From the NCBI GenBank assembly GCA_945859605.1, contig OX243821.1, forward strand, positions 318,001 to 382,000: 64,000 nt of DNA, read 5' to 3'. Under the pieces are notes generated by a model. It was not told where the DNA came from. It worked only from the letters and a program-made list of their open reading frames with translations, and did no database searches. The position numbers were made by a program, and so were the translations under genes. The stretch's first letter is position 1. Each line of letters begins with the position of its first letter. The stretch is from Lumbricus rubellus. Taxonomy: Eukaryota > Annelida > Clitellata > Crassiclitellata > Lumbricidae. Of the stretch, positions 1 through 10,763 are shown one piece after another.

Positions 1-340
1 GTTCAAGTATTGAGGAGGGTAAGCTTATACGGAACTCAGTATACTCAACCAGTGGCTGATAGAATAGACAGTATATAGTGTGGCTTCAACAGACATGAAA
101 TGTGTCTGTCGCTTTACGTTCCAAGTCGTAGATTCCTTAGCAACTTCCACAGTGCTAGCCTACGTAAAAACTTCGCCATGGTCTTTCTGGAATAAGTTAG
201 CAAAAGTCTCCGTAACGAACTTCTTGGTCTTTCTTTGCCCTATTTCGGAAAGCCTATGAAAAGCAATCTCTTTGATTATGATGTCTGGCTCTAGTATGAG
301 CAAAACGAAAGCCAAAACTAAAGTGTCTGCGACTTCTAGT
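1..340 (+). mobile_element. LINE 3' region remnant (L2/CR1-like)
   Basis: The stretch around 170-290 matches the sequence just before the LINE tail at about 41880-42010. Shared blocks include 'tctttctttgccc' and 'ctctttgatta'. No intact reading frame remains and the tail itself is missing, so this is a decayed fragment. I see no gene between 340 and 1200. Confidence 0.4.
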
Positions 341-1209
341 GACTTCGGTTTTTGGTTAATGGTATAGGAGGGGGGACTTTATGGCGAACCGTAAACAATC
401 AAGTCTTTATATCAGAGGTAATGATATTATTGTCTGCTTTAAAAGGCAAAATGATTGGCACCGTTTCTGAGAATGTGGACACCTGTAGTAACACACCTTT
501 ATTTAACTATAATTATATCCCACCCTGTTGTAATATTATACACATGGCACAATAACAGGTGTCGTCTGCGTATGCCTTTGTATGCCTGCGTGTCCGTCTC
601 TTTGAATGTGTGCGTTTGTCTTGTTGTTGCATAAATACATAGACAAACACTTATATAGCGCCGTTTTAATATTTTCGACTGACTCAACAGGTGAATGAAT
701 AATAAGTGGGTGAGCACTGAGTAGAATAGATGGATAGATGGACGGATATATTGAAAGAGCGACGAATTCATAGAGGGCTAGTCCCGGCTAGATAAACCAA
801 TTGAGTGCAAAAGCAACTAGACACCCACCCCCCATAAAGCAAAAACGGGATCCGCCATGGGTTGCAAATACACCACTCCCTTCCCAATCCCTCTATCAAT
901 TCCCTATTCAATCAACCCCCCCCCCCAATCTCCCACCCAACTTCACTGGCAACACGACCAAACGCTCTCCCACAATGCACCGCGTTTCCGATGTCGATTT
1001 ACGCTCACTTCCGGTTGTAAACTGATAACCGGAACCAAAGCCACCTAGCGACTGATTTAAAAACAACTGATAAGATCTCTCGTGACAATTGATTAATGAA
1101 CACAGGGGAGGCTGAGAATGGAATGAAATTCATAGCCACCGTTTTAATTAGTCCAAGTTCTAATTACTTTGCACAGCTCCTATTTCTGTCTCTCTGTTTG
1201 TCCCTCTCT

Positions 1210-3874
1210 CTACCTCTGTCTCGTAAGATTTTCAGGACTGAGAACAATGACATCATGCGTGAAAACATTCATATGAGATTTCCAGGAGTAATGATGATGA
1301 TGAAGATGACGATTATGATGACGGTGGTGATGATAATGATGATGATGGAGATGATGATGATAACGGCGACGATGATAATGATGATGATGCAGATGATGAT
1401 GATGATGATGCTGATGATGCAGATGCAGATGATGACAGTGATGATGATGCTGCTGTTGATAATGATGATGATGAGGAGGAGACGGTGATGATGATTGTGA
1501 TGATGCTGATGATGCTGATGATGATAGTATTGATAAAATGGTTTTCTTACAACTGGATGAGGGCTCTTCGTATCCGTTGCTTTCCGTTGCTTCCATCATC
1601 TCGTCTCCGTTGTCTTCGTTGCAATAACTCTCGTCAATCGCCTCCGTCTTAATTCCCGCAGACAACGCATCATCCTCTGGTTTCCATGGCGACGATGGTT
1701 CCCCTTTCTTCCTCCTCTTCACAGCAGGATGGTCTTCGTCACAAGAGGTTGTCTTCTTCTGAAACAACAATGCAACGTTTGCTTAACGTTGTCGCTTTCT
1801 CATGCAATGGTTGTTGTTTCGTGCTGCGGTTGCACTAGTCAAGAGGCAACGAAAACAGCTTGGAGAAATAGTCAATTGTGTGCGTTAATGATGTTGAAGC
1901 TGTATAAACAGAATGACCTTGAAGCCATAAGACCTAAGGACCATAAGACCTGAGGATCGTAAGACCTGAGGACCATAAAAACTAAGGACCATAAAACCTA
2001 AGGAACATAAGACCTGAAGACCTTAACACCTAAGGACCATAAGACCTAAGGACCATAACACCTAAGGACCATAAGACCTGAGGACCATAAGACCCGAGGA
2101 CCATAAAACCTAAGGATCATAACACCTAAGGACCATAAGACCTGAGGACCATAAGACCTGAGGACCATAATACCTCAGGACCATGCGACATAAGGGCCAT
2201 AAGACCTGATGATCATAAGACCTAAGGACCATAAAACCTAAGGGCCAAAAGACCTGAGGACCATAAGACCTAAGGACCATAAAACCTGATGACCATAAGA
2301 CCTGAGGACCAAAAGACCTGAGGACCATAAGACCTGAGAACCATAAGACCTGAGGACCATAAAACTTAAGGACCATAAGACCTGAGGACCATAAGACCTA
2401 AGGACCATAAGACCTGAGGACCATAAGACCTGAGGATCGTAAGACCTGAGGACCATAACACCTAAGGACCATAAAACTTAAGGACCATAAAACCTAAGGA
2501 CCATAAAACCTGATGACCATAAGACCTGAGGACCAAAAGACCTGAGGACCATAAGACCTGAGAACCATAAGACCTGAGGACCATAAAACTTAAGGACCAT
2601 AAGACCTGAGGACCATAAGACCTAAGGACCATAAGACCTGAGGACCATAAGACCTGAGGATCGTAAGACCTGAGGACCATAACACCTAAGGACCATAAAA
2701 CTTAAGGACCATAAAACCTAAGGACCATAAGACCTGAGGACCATAAAACTTAAGGACCATAAGACCTGAGGACCATAAGACCTGAGGACCATAAGACCTG
2801 AGGACCATAAGACTTGAGGAATACTACCTGAGCATCCGAAATGGTCTCGTTGTTCCGGTCCTGTAGGTGAGACCAGGAATCCCGGTTTCGCTTGACTGGT
2901 CTCCTTGACCTTTCTGTGGTCACGTAAATCGTTGGGATGGCATTCGGCTTCAGCTTTCGTTTTCCATCTTTGCGATTCTGCTCGAACTGTAGCTCGTCGA
3001 AATGCACCTAAAATTTTAATAATAATAATTAATAATTTTAATAATAAAAATTAATAATTTTAATAGTAATATTACAGGTTTTTAAATAACAAATTAATCT
3101 TTTAAATGCTTCCAAATTGGCAATATTACAGGTTTTTAAATAACAATTTCCTAAAATTTTGTTAAATAAATATGCTTGAACACTTTTCTGTTTTCACTCT
3201 GGTTTTAAGCTTGATTGGTTTTTAAATAAACGATGATGATAATAATTTCATAATTAATTAATCTTTTAAATGCTTCCAAATTGGCAACTTGCTTCACAAT
3301 GGTATCCACTGTACGCGACCGTAGATTAACAATTAGCAGCTCTGGCCAATCTATCTACTATTTGATTTCATTCTGATATGAACATAAGTCCCAACATATT
3401 ATGTCTAAAGTTAGGCCTAACCTTAGGAAGGCTTAGGTCTACTGTTAGGTGTAAGTCTAAGTCTAAACTTAAGGTTACGAGAAGGGCTACTCGTGTGCAC
3501 CAGAGGTCGCAAGTGGCGCATACATCTGATGTTAAGCGCCTTCGTGAGGTTTTGTAAGGCGCTATATAAATGTTCATATACATCTGATCTTGGAGGGGGA
3601 TTTGAACCCGCAACCTTTGACCTCACCCAATACACCACGCTAACCATTAGATGATTAGACCACAGTGCAGGAAAACAAATAAACAAACGTACTCAACCTC
3701 GCAAATTTGATAGTTGTTCACGTCCCTTGGCGGACAGATCTGCCAACCGCCTCCCACAAGCCATTCGACCCAGGCCGCCCGACGCACGGCATTCGAGGCC
3801 TTTGAGGGCATACGGAACATCCTAAATCCCCGCTTTCCACAGTTCTTACAGCCCGGCAGACTACAAGCGCCCAT
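1210..3874 (-). CDS. THAP-A: THAP-domain zinc-finger protein, 3-exon model
   Basis: The exons on the minus strand are 3874-3698, 3007-2828 and 1758-1210 (or less). Exon 1 opens with ATG and carries Cys4, Cys9 and Trp35. Exon 2 starts right after an AG and adds Cys58-x2-His61-Phe and an AIPT motif near residue 82, completing the C2CH THAP signature. Both introns are phase 0. The first has donor GAG|GTTGAG and acceptor TTTTAG; the second has donor CAG|GTAGTA and acceptor TTTCAG at 1759. THAP domains bind specific DNA with one zinc, so a nuclear DNA-binding role is inferred. Exon 3 is acidic, has a basic KRRKK patch, and then runs in frame through a CAT repeat. The model gives about 301 aa. The C-terminus is uncertain, because a possible donor (AGTT|GTAAGA) lies before the histidine tract. 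Confidence 0.72.
1289..1545. repeat. (GAT)n/(ATC)n imperfect microsatellite
   Basis: A long imperfect GATGAT tract broken by GAC, GCT and GGT variants. On the minus strand it is read as CAT codons and continues the open frame of the last THAP-A exon as a histidine-rich stretch. It may be coding or may lie in the 3' UTR. Confidence 0.85.
1920..2822. repeat. 16-bp minisatellite in THAP-A intron 2
   Basis: Roughly 55 copies of a 16-bp unit close to ataagacctgaggacc. A larger block is itself duplicated: positions 2238-2456 and 2462-2680 are nearly identical, giving a higher-order period of 224 bp. Open frames across it are by-products of a repeat without stop codons. Confidence 0.93.
3010..3300. 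repeat. AT-rich intron 1 sequence with a short duplication
   Basis: A block containing 'ttaatcttttaaatgcttcc' occurs near 3092 and again near 3258, with an intervening 'acaggtttttaaataac' also repeated. The rest is AAT/TTA simple sequence. No gene is seen. Confidence 0.6.
3480..3662 (-). mobile_element. tRNA-derived SINE, family D
   Basis: Read on the minus strand it starts with a tRNA-like head: 'tctaatggttagcg' resembles an A box and 'gggttcaaatccc' a B box. A tail follows with 'atttatatagcgcctta' and its near-inverse. It lies in intron 1 of THAP-A. The head differs from the abundant family A. Confidence 0.65.
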
Positions 3875-3909
3875 CTTTTTTTCTGTTTACTTCCCTCGAA
3901 ACAGCCATA

Positions 3910-3961
3910 AAATGGCGGACGTCGGCCCACGAGATCGCCCGACGCATGCGCAGTGACGTCA
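3910..3961 (-). promoter_or_regulatory. THAP-A promoter motifs (YY1-like, NRF1-like, CRE)
   Basis: Just upstream of the THAP-A start codon lie AAAATGGCGG (YY1-like, near 3910), CGCATGCGCAG (NRF1-like, 3943-3953) and TGACGTCA (a full CRE palindrome, 3954-3961). Clustering within 90 bp of an ATG suits a TATA-less housekeeping promoter. Motif identity is by eye only. Confidence 0.5.
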
Positions 3962-4131
3962 AACGCGAGCGGTTCTATTTATGGGAAATTATTTATGAAC
4001 CTGAATTATTCATGAGCCTCGTGAATTTTCATGAGCGCGCTACGAATTATGGGTGGTGTGTTCTGAGACTGAAAGTCTGAATGCTTTCAGTTTCGTATTT
4101 GATATCACTTAATTTAAAATGTGTTCAATAC

Positions 4132-4137
4132 TTTATT
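4132..4137 (-). terminator. Polyadenylation signal for THAP-B
   Basis: AATAAA on the minus strand, about 240 nt beyond the proposed stop codon. Confidence 0.4.
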
Positions 4138-4373
4138 TTTTTTATCGCTTTAAAGCCAGTTTTCAGCAGTTTGAGAAAACATTATCTGTACTTGATTTAT
4201 ATTTAAAACTTCAAAACTGGAGAACTTTTTTACTGGATTTTTGGTCCTCTCTCGGACCCTCGGACCGTCATCATGGAGTAGGCCTACTGTTGATCCTAGT
4301 GTTTTTCAGGCGGTGCTCTTCTCAACTGGATATACATCTGATTCAAATTAAATAATCCTGTTTGAAATCTACT

Positions 4374-5790
4374 TCACGGACTTCTAACAATATTAAATTC
4401 GCCTGAAAACATGGAAATTAACTGGACTCTGTTATCCATTACTCCGTCATTCATTCATTCGGAAATTTATATAGCGCCCCTTCAAGAAAAAATACTCAAA
4501 GGCACAATAAACTGGCCTTTGCGTATTTAAACTTACTCGTGAATGCTCCCTTTTGTAACCAGTCAGTTCTAAGTTTACGTATCTGTTTAAAAAATCATAT
4601 AACTCAGTGCTTAAAGTGTAGAAAAAGAAGTGCTTGGATTGGATGCTTCTCACCTTTTTCAAGTGTGCTGGCCAAATTTGTGGCAGGACGGCATTCAGAT
4701 TTGAAAATAAGTGCCTGGATGCCGTCCATGACTGCCGTGCCACACTTTAAGCCCTCGTACAACTGCAATAAACTTTTTGAAATCGTGTACAGCACCCGTT
4801 CCTTCAGCTGAGCTACGGCGCTAAATAAATCGTTTTATTTTAATTAAAAAGATCTTTGAGCTTGTTTGTATGTGCACTTGTTATAGCGCCCCTTCAAGCT
4901 CTCTTTACTCAGAGGCGCTCCCGAATGCCGAGCGGACACTACAGCAGAGTTTCATGTCGTAGCGCTGAGCAATTGTGAGTGAAGGACTTGCCCAAGGTCC
5001 TTACGCAGTGAGGTGGATTCGAACCTTCCGGCTCGAAGGCAACGACGACACCACTGCACCATCGCGCCCCACGCTTATACTCAATGACGAATTATCAGCT
5101 TGTATACAGTCATCATCTGTCAACTTTACCTGTATCGCAATGCCGCTCTGCAAAGTTGGTGGCTTCCCTTCCTTTTGACATTCTGCTGCTGAAGACTGTG
5201 GGAAGTTGAAAATTGTAGGAACAGCGTTATGGACAAGTTTGTTTCTCTCGTTGACATTCATAAACATGCGATCTTCAAAGTGTTCGGCACAGACCAAACA
5301 GTTCGCATTGAGTTCAGCCGCTGTCTTTTTGTCGAGGTTTACTGTACGACAGTTGACAACCCACTGTTTGCATCTAAAGATAAAATCAACAACATTCACA
5401 GTTAGAATCAACGAATGATTTAGGCATTAGGCAACAAGTCATAGCTAATGTTACTTGCTTGGAACTCTTGAAATCCCATTGCTTGCGTTCATCTGGTGCA
5501 AGTATTTGGCTGAACCCCAATGCAAAACAGTTATGGGCTCGCGTGCATTCCATGCCTTTGCACCCCGGGAATGGAATTGGCCCCCAGGCACTCTTTGAAG
5601 CTCAATCTAACTTCCGTATTCCTTCAAAAAGCGGCTCAAAACTCACTACTTCTCCTTGGCTTCCAAGCAAATGAATCTTTAACTGCATTTCCTCTGGCGG
5701 CTGACTATCCATGCCTCAGATTCACATTTCGATGTGGCCTTGAGTGCATGACAAATTTGTGTAATAATAATAATAATAATAATTAGACTT

Positions 5791-5840
<50 letters not shown>

Positions 5841-6862
5841 AATGAATACACTTGGTTTAATTCTGTGATAATCAACCTACCCTCAATCGAAGCCATTAAA
5901 TTACACTCTTGTCACTGTTTTCATGTAGACACATCAATGATCTTTTGGTCATCAAGTGGCTGCTGCTGATAATGACAGGAAGTTCTTATTATCTCTAATA
6001 GACAGGCAAATGTGTGAGGTCGATGGCGGTGATTGCTATAGTCTGCCGTCGGTAGGACTGCCAGTCATAGCTTTTTCCACCTAGATCTAGGTTTTTCCGG
6101 TCTTGTCTAGGTTTCTAGGGTTTTTTTGGTCAGGATCTAGCTTTTTTATCACGGCGGTTTTCCGATTGTTTTTATAAACAAACAGATATTTTCAGGTGAA
6201 AATACACGAAAGACGTGAAAAAGTCGCACAATTTTTGAGTTTGGAAGTTTGGAGCAAAAATTGAAGATTTTGGATCGAAACACTAAAACAGGTCATCAGA
6301 AATTTTAACGGGCAAAATAGAAAATTGAGTCGGACGACTAACAAAAAGCGCGTCAGAAATTTCAAGTCGGAAAATCCATGTATTTTAAGAGAAATTCTCA
6401 ATCTAGCTTTTTCTAGCCTTTTTTCTGCCGTATCTGACCTTTTTAAAATTCAGAGTGGCATCCCTGACTGTCGGACTTCCGGTAGAGGGAAATTCATACG
6501 CTTCGCTCACCGCACGAACCCTTCGATTCATTCTCGCTTCTTTGCAGCTCAGAAATCCCCAACATACCGGAGACGCCCACATAAGTCTAGCCATCGTGGT
6601 AGCATGCGTAACGTGAAATAAGACCCGTCTTGGCATGCTGGTTTCACTTATACCGGCATGCCTCTTGAAGGGGCGCTATATAAAATCTGGCGCCATCGCA
6701 CATAAGCAACTCACGGTGATTTTACAATTCTATAGTTCTTAGTTCTTACCTCTTTGGATCCTTCGGAAATCTGAAAAAACTCAACTTCTTTTTTTCTTTT
6801 GAAACATTATAATAAGTATTGCTACAGAGAACGACAGCACATCCCTTGTGATTAGCCGCCAT
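4374..6862 (-). CDS. THAP-B: complete 164-aa THAP protein (proximal first exon)
   Basis: The exons on the minus strand are 6862-6750, 5373-5130, 4762-4654 and 4402-4374, or 113+244+109+29 nt. Every junction is a GT-AG pair and the total is exactly 165 codons. Exon 1 encodes Cys8, Cys13 and a FFRFPKDPKR segment; exon 2 supplies Trp42, Cys66, His69-Phe and an AVPTIF motif at 88-93, so a complete C2CH THAP domain forms only after splicing. The intron after Arg38 lies elsewhere than the THAP-A intron, so these are separate paralogs. Exons 3 and 4 match no domain I know. The start codon sits inside AAGATGGCGGC, a YY1-type initiator context. A polyadenylation signal lies at 4137-4132. The family binds DNA; the target is unknown. 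Exon 4 is short and the least certain part. Confidence 0.75.
4864..5070 (-). mobile_element. tRNA-SINE family A copy, THAP-B intron 2
   Basis: This near full-length copy sits directly beside the THAP-B exon 2 donor. Read on the minus strand it has a tRNA-like head with B box GGTTCGAATCC, a body containing 'cgcgtaaggaccttgggcaag'-type sequence, and a 3' end 'cttgaaggggcgctataac'. Confidence 0.85.
5761..5837. repeat. (AAT)n microsatellite
   Basis: Nearly pure AAT repeat inside THAP-B intron 1, interrupted once near 5787. The flanking intron (5840-6430) holds AT-rich unique sequence and repeated 'ctagatctagg'-like words but no recognisable exon. Confidence 0.9.
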
Positions 6863-7480
6863 CTTTGTGTTTCTCGTGCCACCGTCGGTAGGTGGCGATT
6901 GTGTAAAGAATTCTTCGTAGGAAATGGGAGGAGCTTCGCATATGTCTGTTTAGTGTTTCTATTTATAAGAAATTATTCAGCAACCCGAATTATTCATGAG
7001 CGTCATGAATTTTCATGACCACTGAACTTCAAACACTTTCTGCTTTGTATTTAATTTTCACAATTTTGAGTCAACTCTTCAGAAACCCTGAAGAAAATAT
7101 TACCTTTTAAAAATTCAAAGTAGCATTCTCGTTCTTTTGTGCTCAGAAGTCCCCCACCATGCCGGATACGCAAACATAAGTCTAGCAATCGTAACGTGAA
7201 ATAGGACCCGTGTTGGCATACTGGTACCATAGTTATGCCAGCATTCCTCTCCAAGCTGGTTGATCAACTAAACATCTGATGGTGCTTTCATAATGCAATA
7301 GTTGTTCTTACCTCTGTGGATCTTTCGGGAAGGTGAAGAAACTCAACTTCCTTTTTTCTTTTGACACATTATAATAAGTATTGCTGCAGTGAACGACAGA
7401 ACATCCCTTGCGATTAGACGCCATCTTTGTCTTTCACCCCAGCGTCGGTAGGTGGCGATTGATTACAGAATTGTTGCACG
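6430..7480. repeat. Tandem duplication of the THAP-B exon 1 block (~560 bp)
   Basis: Two successive blocks carry the same order of landmarks: 'cataagtctag', 'gtaacgtgaaata', the exon with its donor, then 'gtcggtaggtggcgatt'. The start codons are 562 bp apart. Divergence is visible throughout, so the duplication is not recent. Confidence 0.8.
7312..7424 (-). CDS. THAP-B alternative (distal) first exon
   Basis: This second copy of THAP-B exon 1 is also 113 nt, starts with ATG at 7424 and ends in the same AG|GTAAGAAC donor, so it joins exon 2 (5373) in the same phase. Cys8, Cys13 and the FFxFPKDP segment are kept. It differs from the proximal copy at residues 3, 5, 9, 12, 25, 31 and 37 (Ser/Ala, Arg/His, Ser/Ala, His/Leu, Arg/Lys, Thr/Arg, Gln/Lys). 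No second copy of exon 2 is present in the window, so the exon either shares the downstream exons or is dead. Confidence 0.7.
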
Positions 7481-7484
7481 GGAA

Positions 7485-9000
7485 AATTGGAATAGTTAAA
7501 TATAATAATAATAACAACAATAACACATAATTACATAATTATGTCTGTGATGTGGCAAAACTGCTGTCGTTAAATCAATATGGATCAGGACAACAATAAT
7601 AAAATCGCTTTGATTAACGCACAACGTAGATGGATCAAGTCTTAAAACGGGTTTCAGTTTCACCCATAAAACAAGAGTCACTATATTTAGATCTATGGTT
7701 CCAGCTTTTAAACCGAAAGTGAAATTGATCATATAAAAATGGTAAATAAAAGGTTTTGTCACTTTGTATGATGATGAAGTGGGATTATAAATGATGTTGG
7801 TTTTTATTGATCTGGTGAAATTAGCTCAATCAGGCGCATGAACATTTTACAAGGAAAATAAAATACAAGGACGGCGATTAAGTGTGATTGGACTCTGCAC
7901 CCATTTTGCACCGTACATCTAATCTGGATGTTTGGGGTCAGAGGGGTCAAGAGGCGCGAAGTTCAACCGGTTTTTTTTATCTGCATAGTCAACCTTCTCT
8001 CTCACGAGAGAAATCTCGCCTACCGAATTTTGACGTAAGTGTATTTTCTAGCAAATTTTATTCCAAATTATGTACATTTAGTAGTAGCATTTTTGTAATA
8101 TAGTGTAGTAGCTTTGCTATAACTCCGGCTAGTATTTGTACTTATTTATTTCTGGAATTTGTTGTAACGCCCCTTCAAGCTCTGTCTACTCAGAGGCTCT
8201 CCAGACTAAAAAGCGCGGACACTGCATCGGAGTTTCACGCAGAAACGCACGACCAATTGTCAGTGAAGGACTTGCTCAAGGTCCGTATATGCGGCGGCTT
8301 GAGGTGGACTCTAACCATGAACCCTTCGGCTCCAAGACACCGACTTAACCCACGACTGCACCACCGGCCCCCTAATGTGTGTGTGTGTGTGTGTGTGCAC
8401 CACTGTACTGAGATAGTAATTATAGCGTTTCGCTTCGGAGTATTTTCACTAGAAAAGGTGCTATATAAAATTTATTCTGCTTTCGGTCCAGAAATTTACT
8501 CAAACCAGATATTTAATAACTGATTTCATTGCCTACATTCACAGGTTTATATTTAGCTGCATTAACAAGCTACAAGAATTTGTGTTTATGCAAAACAGTT
8601 TTCTCTCATACATATGGCAATATTTTTCTTATAAATTCAGCTGGGGTTTTTCAATTTCATTCATCGCCTTTTTCCTTAAAATTCTGTTAATTAACCATCT
8701 TTTACTAATAATTCCTGTTAAGATATGATTTCTGAAGAATTTAGAGAATTGAGTACTACACCACCAAGCAAATGTTGTCAATAATTAAATTTCATTATCA
8801 GTTCTAAGTCAATTGTTCATTAATTCATTATTGAAATCTATACGGCGCCACTTCAAGGTTACTACTGAGGTGCGCCCCCGACCCAACCTCGGCTGATAAA
8901 ACGCATGTGAGCAAACCCTAGACAAAAAGTGTATAGACAGCACCTAGTCTATTAAATATATTTCTGTTAATTGCTGTTAATATGAAGGTTTAGATTGTTT
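7485..9000. other. Intergenic stretch between THAP-B and BBOX
   Basis: I see no convincing exon here. It holds AT-rich sequence, a degraded family A SINE (8160-8370), a (GT)n run near 8379, and a LINE-tail fragment near 8840-8885 ('cggcgccacttcaagg'). Confidence 0.5.
8160..8370 (-). mobile_element. tRNA-SINE family A copy, diverged
   Basis: Starts with 'gtaacgccccttcaagctc' and ends with 'gactgcaccaccggcccc'. It carries several substitutions and small deletions relative to other copies; the B box is altered to a GGTTCATGG-like form on the minus strand. Confidence 0.75.
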
Positions 9001-9066
9001 ATAATTATATGATTTTGTAGATTGATTCCAACCGATTGATCTTCAACATCTGTGGATGAAACTAAG

Positions 9067-10434
9067 ATGCTTTCCACGTCAACACTACGCCAGCTTCCAG
9101 CTCTTCGAAAGTCATGGAAAATCAAGTCCTTATTTTTCCACGCTCCAGTTTCTTCGTCGATACCTAGAAATATTTCTCTCCACACACACCCTCTTAGTAC
9201 CATCCCATCGCAGTTTGTATCTTTAATCCATCAAACTCGACATTTAAGCTACTCTTCGGGGAGTTTCTCAGTAAGCCCATCGCCCGACAAAAAGTATCTT
9301 GTGCTCAGAGAGGTCAGCAGGGAACCAGCGAATTTCCACGCAGTCTGGTTGCGACATAATTGTCATTGCGGCAAATGTAAACAACCTTTCAGTGGACAAA
9401 AAACAATAGACTTATCTCGATTGCGTTCATCTTATTCCATTTCTTCCGTGCGTATGGATACGAACGGGGAAGTTCACGTGGAATGGAACGAAGAGAATCA
9501 TAGTTCTGTTTATCCGGTTACGTTTCTGAAAGAGTCGCAGTACGGCACTAGCGAGATTGGATTGCATCGGGGAAACACGGAACCGGTGACTTGCGATCAT
9601 GTTCCGAAGGTCGAATACAAGGACGTGCTTGGAGATGAGGGATTGTTGGAATGGATGCGACTCGTGGATGAATACGGATTGTGTCTCGTTCGAAATGTTC
9701 CAGTGTCTGACGGAATGGTCCGGACGATCGCCGAACGCATTTGGCCGGTGCAACAAACCATTTATGGCCACACTTTCGACGTTAAATCGGAAGTTGAGCC
9801 GATCAATATTGCTTACTCCGACGTTAAACTTGACTTTCATATGGATCTTGCGTACTACGAGTCTCCACCTGGTGTCCAGTTCCTCCACTGCGTCAAATTC
9901 GACGACTGCGTCAAAGGTGGCGCTAGCACGTTCGTTGACGCATGGCATGTTGCGAAAACTCTTCAATCACAGCACCGCAGTGATTTTGATATCCTCACCC
10001 GAGTCCCGGTGACTTTCCAGAAGGTCCACGCGGATCGGGACCACCCGGTTTACATGAAGTACCAGCGACCGCATATATCCGTCGATCCAAGCGGTAGGAT
10101 TGTTGGAGTCTTCTGGGCGCCAGCTTTTGAAGGTCCTTTGCAAGTTCCTGATTATTTGGTTGAGCCGTACTATAAGGCTTACAATAGATTTGCGTCGTTG
10201 GTGCAGAGTTCGCCGACGCGGGTTGAGTTTCGGATGGTCGAGGGCGATTTGATTAGCTTTAGTAATCGTCGGATGTTGCATGGACGAGGGAAGATCGAGT
10301 TGAATGGTGGGATAAGACATTTGCAGGGATGTTATGTGAATATTGATGAGTTTAGAAGTCGGCTTGAAGTGCTTTCGAGGAAGTCCGGGAGGAATTTGAA
10401 CATTCGACATGTGCTCAATCAAAGCTGGTTCTAG
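9067..10434 (+). CDS. BBOX1: Gamma-butyrobetaine dioxygenase-like, mitochondrial leader
   Basis: A single-exon 455-aa 2-oxoglutarate/Fe(II) dioxygenase. The family hydroxylates gamma-butyrobetaine to L-carnitine, the last step of carnitine synthesis. The iron ligands are visible as His258-x-Asp260 and His405, and the N-terminal zinc site as Cys99-x-Cys101-x2-Cys104 with His145. The segment with SPPGVQFLHC and the C-terminal GDLISFSNRRMLHGR align better with BBOX than with trimethyllysine dioxygenase. The human enzyme is 387 aa and cytosolic; this protein has about 65 extra N-terminal residues rich in Ser, Arg and Lys with almost no acidic residues, which looks like a mitochondrial presequence. 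ATG at 9067 is chosen; upstream in-frame codons reach only a GTG. The absence of introns is odd beside its neighbours and could mean an old retrocopy. A BBOX-like paralog with another substrate is possible. Confidence 0.9.
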   Translation: MLSTSTLRQLPALRKSWKIKSLFFHAPVSSSIPRNISLHTHPLSTIPSQFVSLIHQTRHLSYSSGSFSVSPSPDKKYLVLREVSREPANFHAVWLRHNCHCGKCKQPFSGQKTIDLSRLRSSYSISSVRMDTNGEVHVEWNEENHSSVYPVTFLKESQYGTSEIGLHRGNTEPVTCDHVPKVEYKDVLGDEGLLEWMRLVDEYGLCLVRNVPVSDGMVRTIAERIWPVQQTIYGHTFDVKSEVEPINIAYSDVKLDFHMDLAYYESPPGVQFLHCVKFDDCVKGGASTFVDAWHVAKTLQSQHRSDFDILTRVPVTFQKVHADRDHPVYMKYQRPHISVDPSGRIVGVFWAPAFEGPLQVPDYLVEPYYKAYNRFASLVQSSPTRVEFRMVEGDLISFSNRRMLHGRGKIELNGGIRHLQGCYVNIDEFRSRLEVLSRKSGRNLNIRHVLNQSWF

Positions 10435-10511
10435 GTTTTGTCATATTGTGAGACTTGTTTGGGGTTGGAGGGTTTCAGAGTTTCAGCCAGTGATCAATTG
10501 TCCATGCTAGT

Positions 10512-10763
10512 CAGGGGCGGATCCAGGGGCAATCCGGCCATGGCCCCCCCATTTAAAAATGCCCATTTATCGTGACCCCCCATTTGGTCTCAGCAGGCTT
10601 TCAAACAGTGTATAATGGTATATTTTGAGGACATTTGGACTGGACGTCTGAAAATTATTTTTATGTCATCAGCTTTTTTGGCGGATACGAAACAAAAAAT
10701 TTCCCAGACCCAAGGCCAAGAATTTTTGGGCCCCACTGTTCAAAGTTTCTGTATCAGCCCCTG
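10512..10763. mobile_element. hAT-type MITE 1 (252 bp)
   Basis: The terminal inverted repeat begins CAGGGGCGGATCCAGG on the left and CAGGGGCTGATACAGA on the right (reverse complement). It is flanked by a perfect 8-bp duplication ATGCTAGT at 10504-10511 and 10764-10771. No transposase is present. It lies just after BBOX and may be within its 3' UTR. Confidence 0.9.

Noticed and set aside
1678..1692. X-box-like GTTTCCATGGCGAC
   Set aside because: It falls inside the coding part of THAP-A exon 3 and is best explained by codons.
2110..2680. Long open frames with repeated VLRSYGPQVLWSSGL-type peptide
   Set aside because: They are translations of the 16-bp minisatellite inside an intron; the repeat has no stop in those frames and no codon bias.
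5940..6480. Possible MITE with 'agctttttc' ends in THAP-B intron 1
   Set aside because: The inverted similarity is short and no target duplication could be found.
9052..9066. Start of BBOX at GTG 9052
   Set aside because: Eukaryotic initiation favours ATG; ATG at 9067 gives a better leader peptide.
9427..10422. Minus-strand and other-frame open frames across BBOX
   Set aside because: Shadows of the real coding frame.
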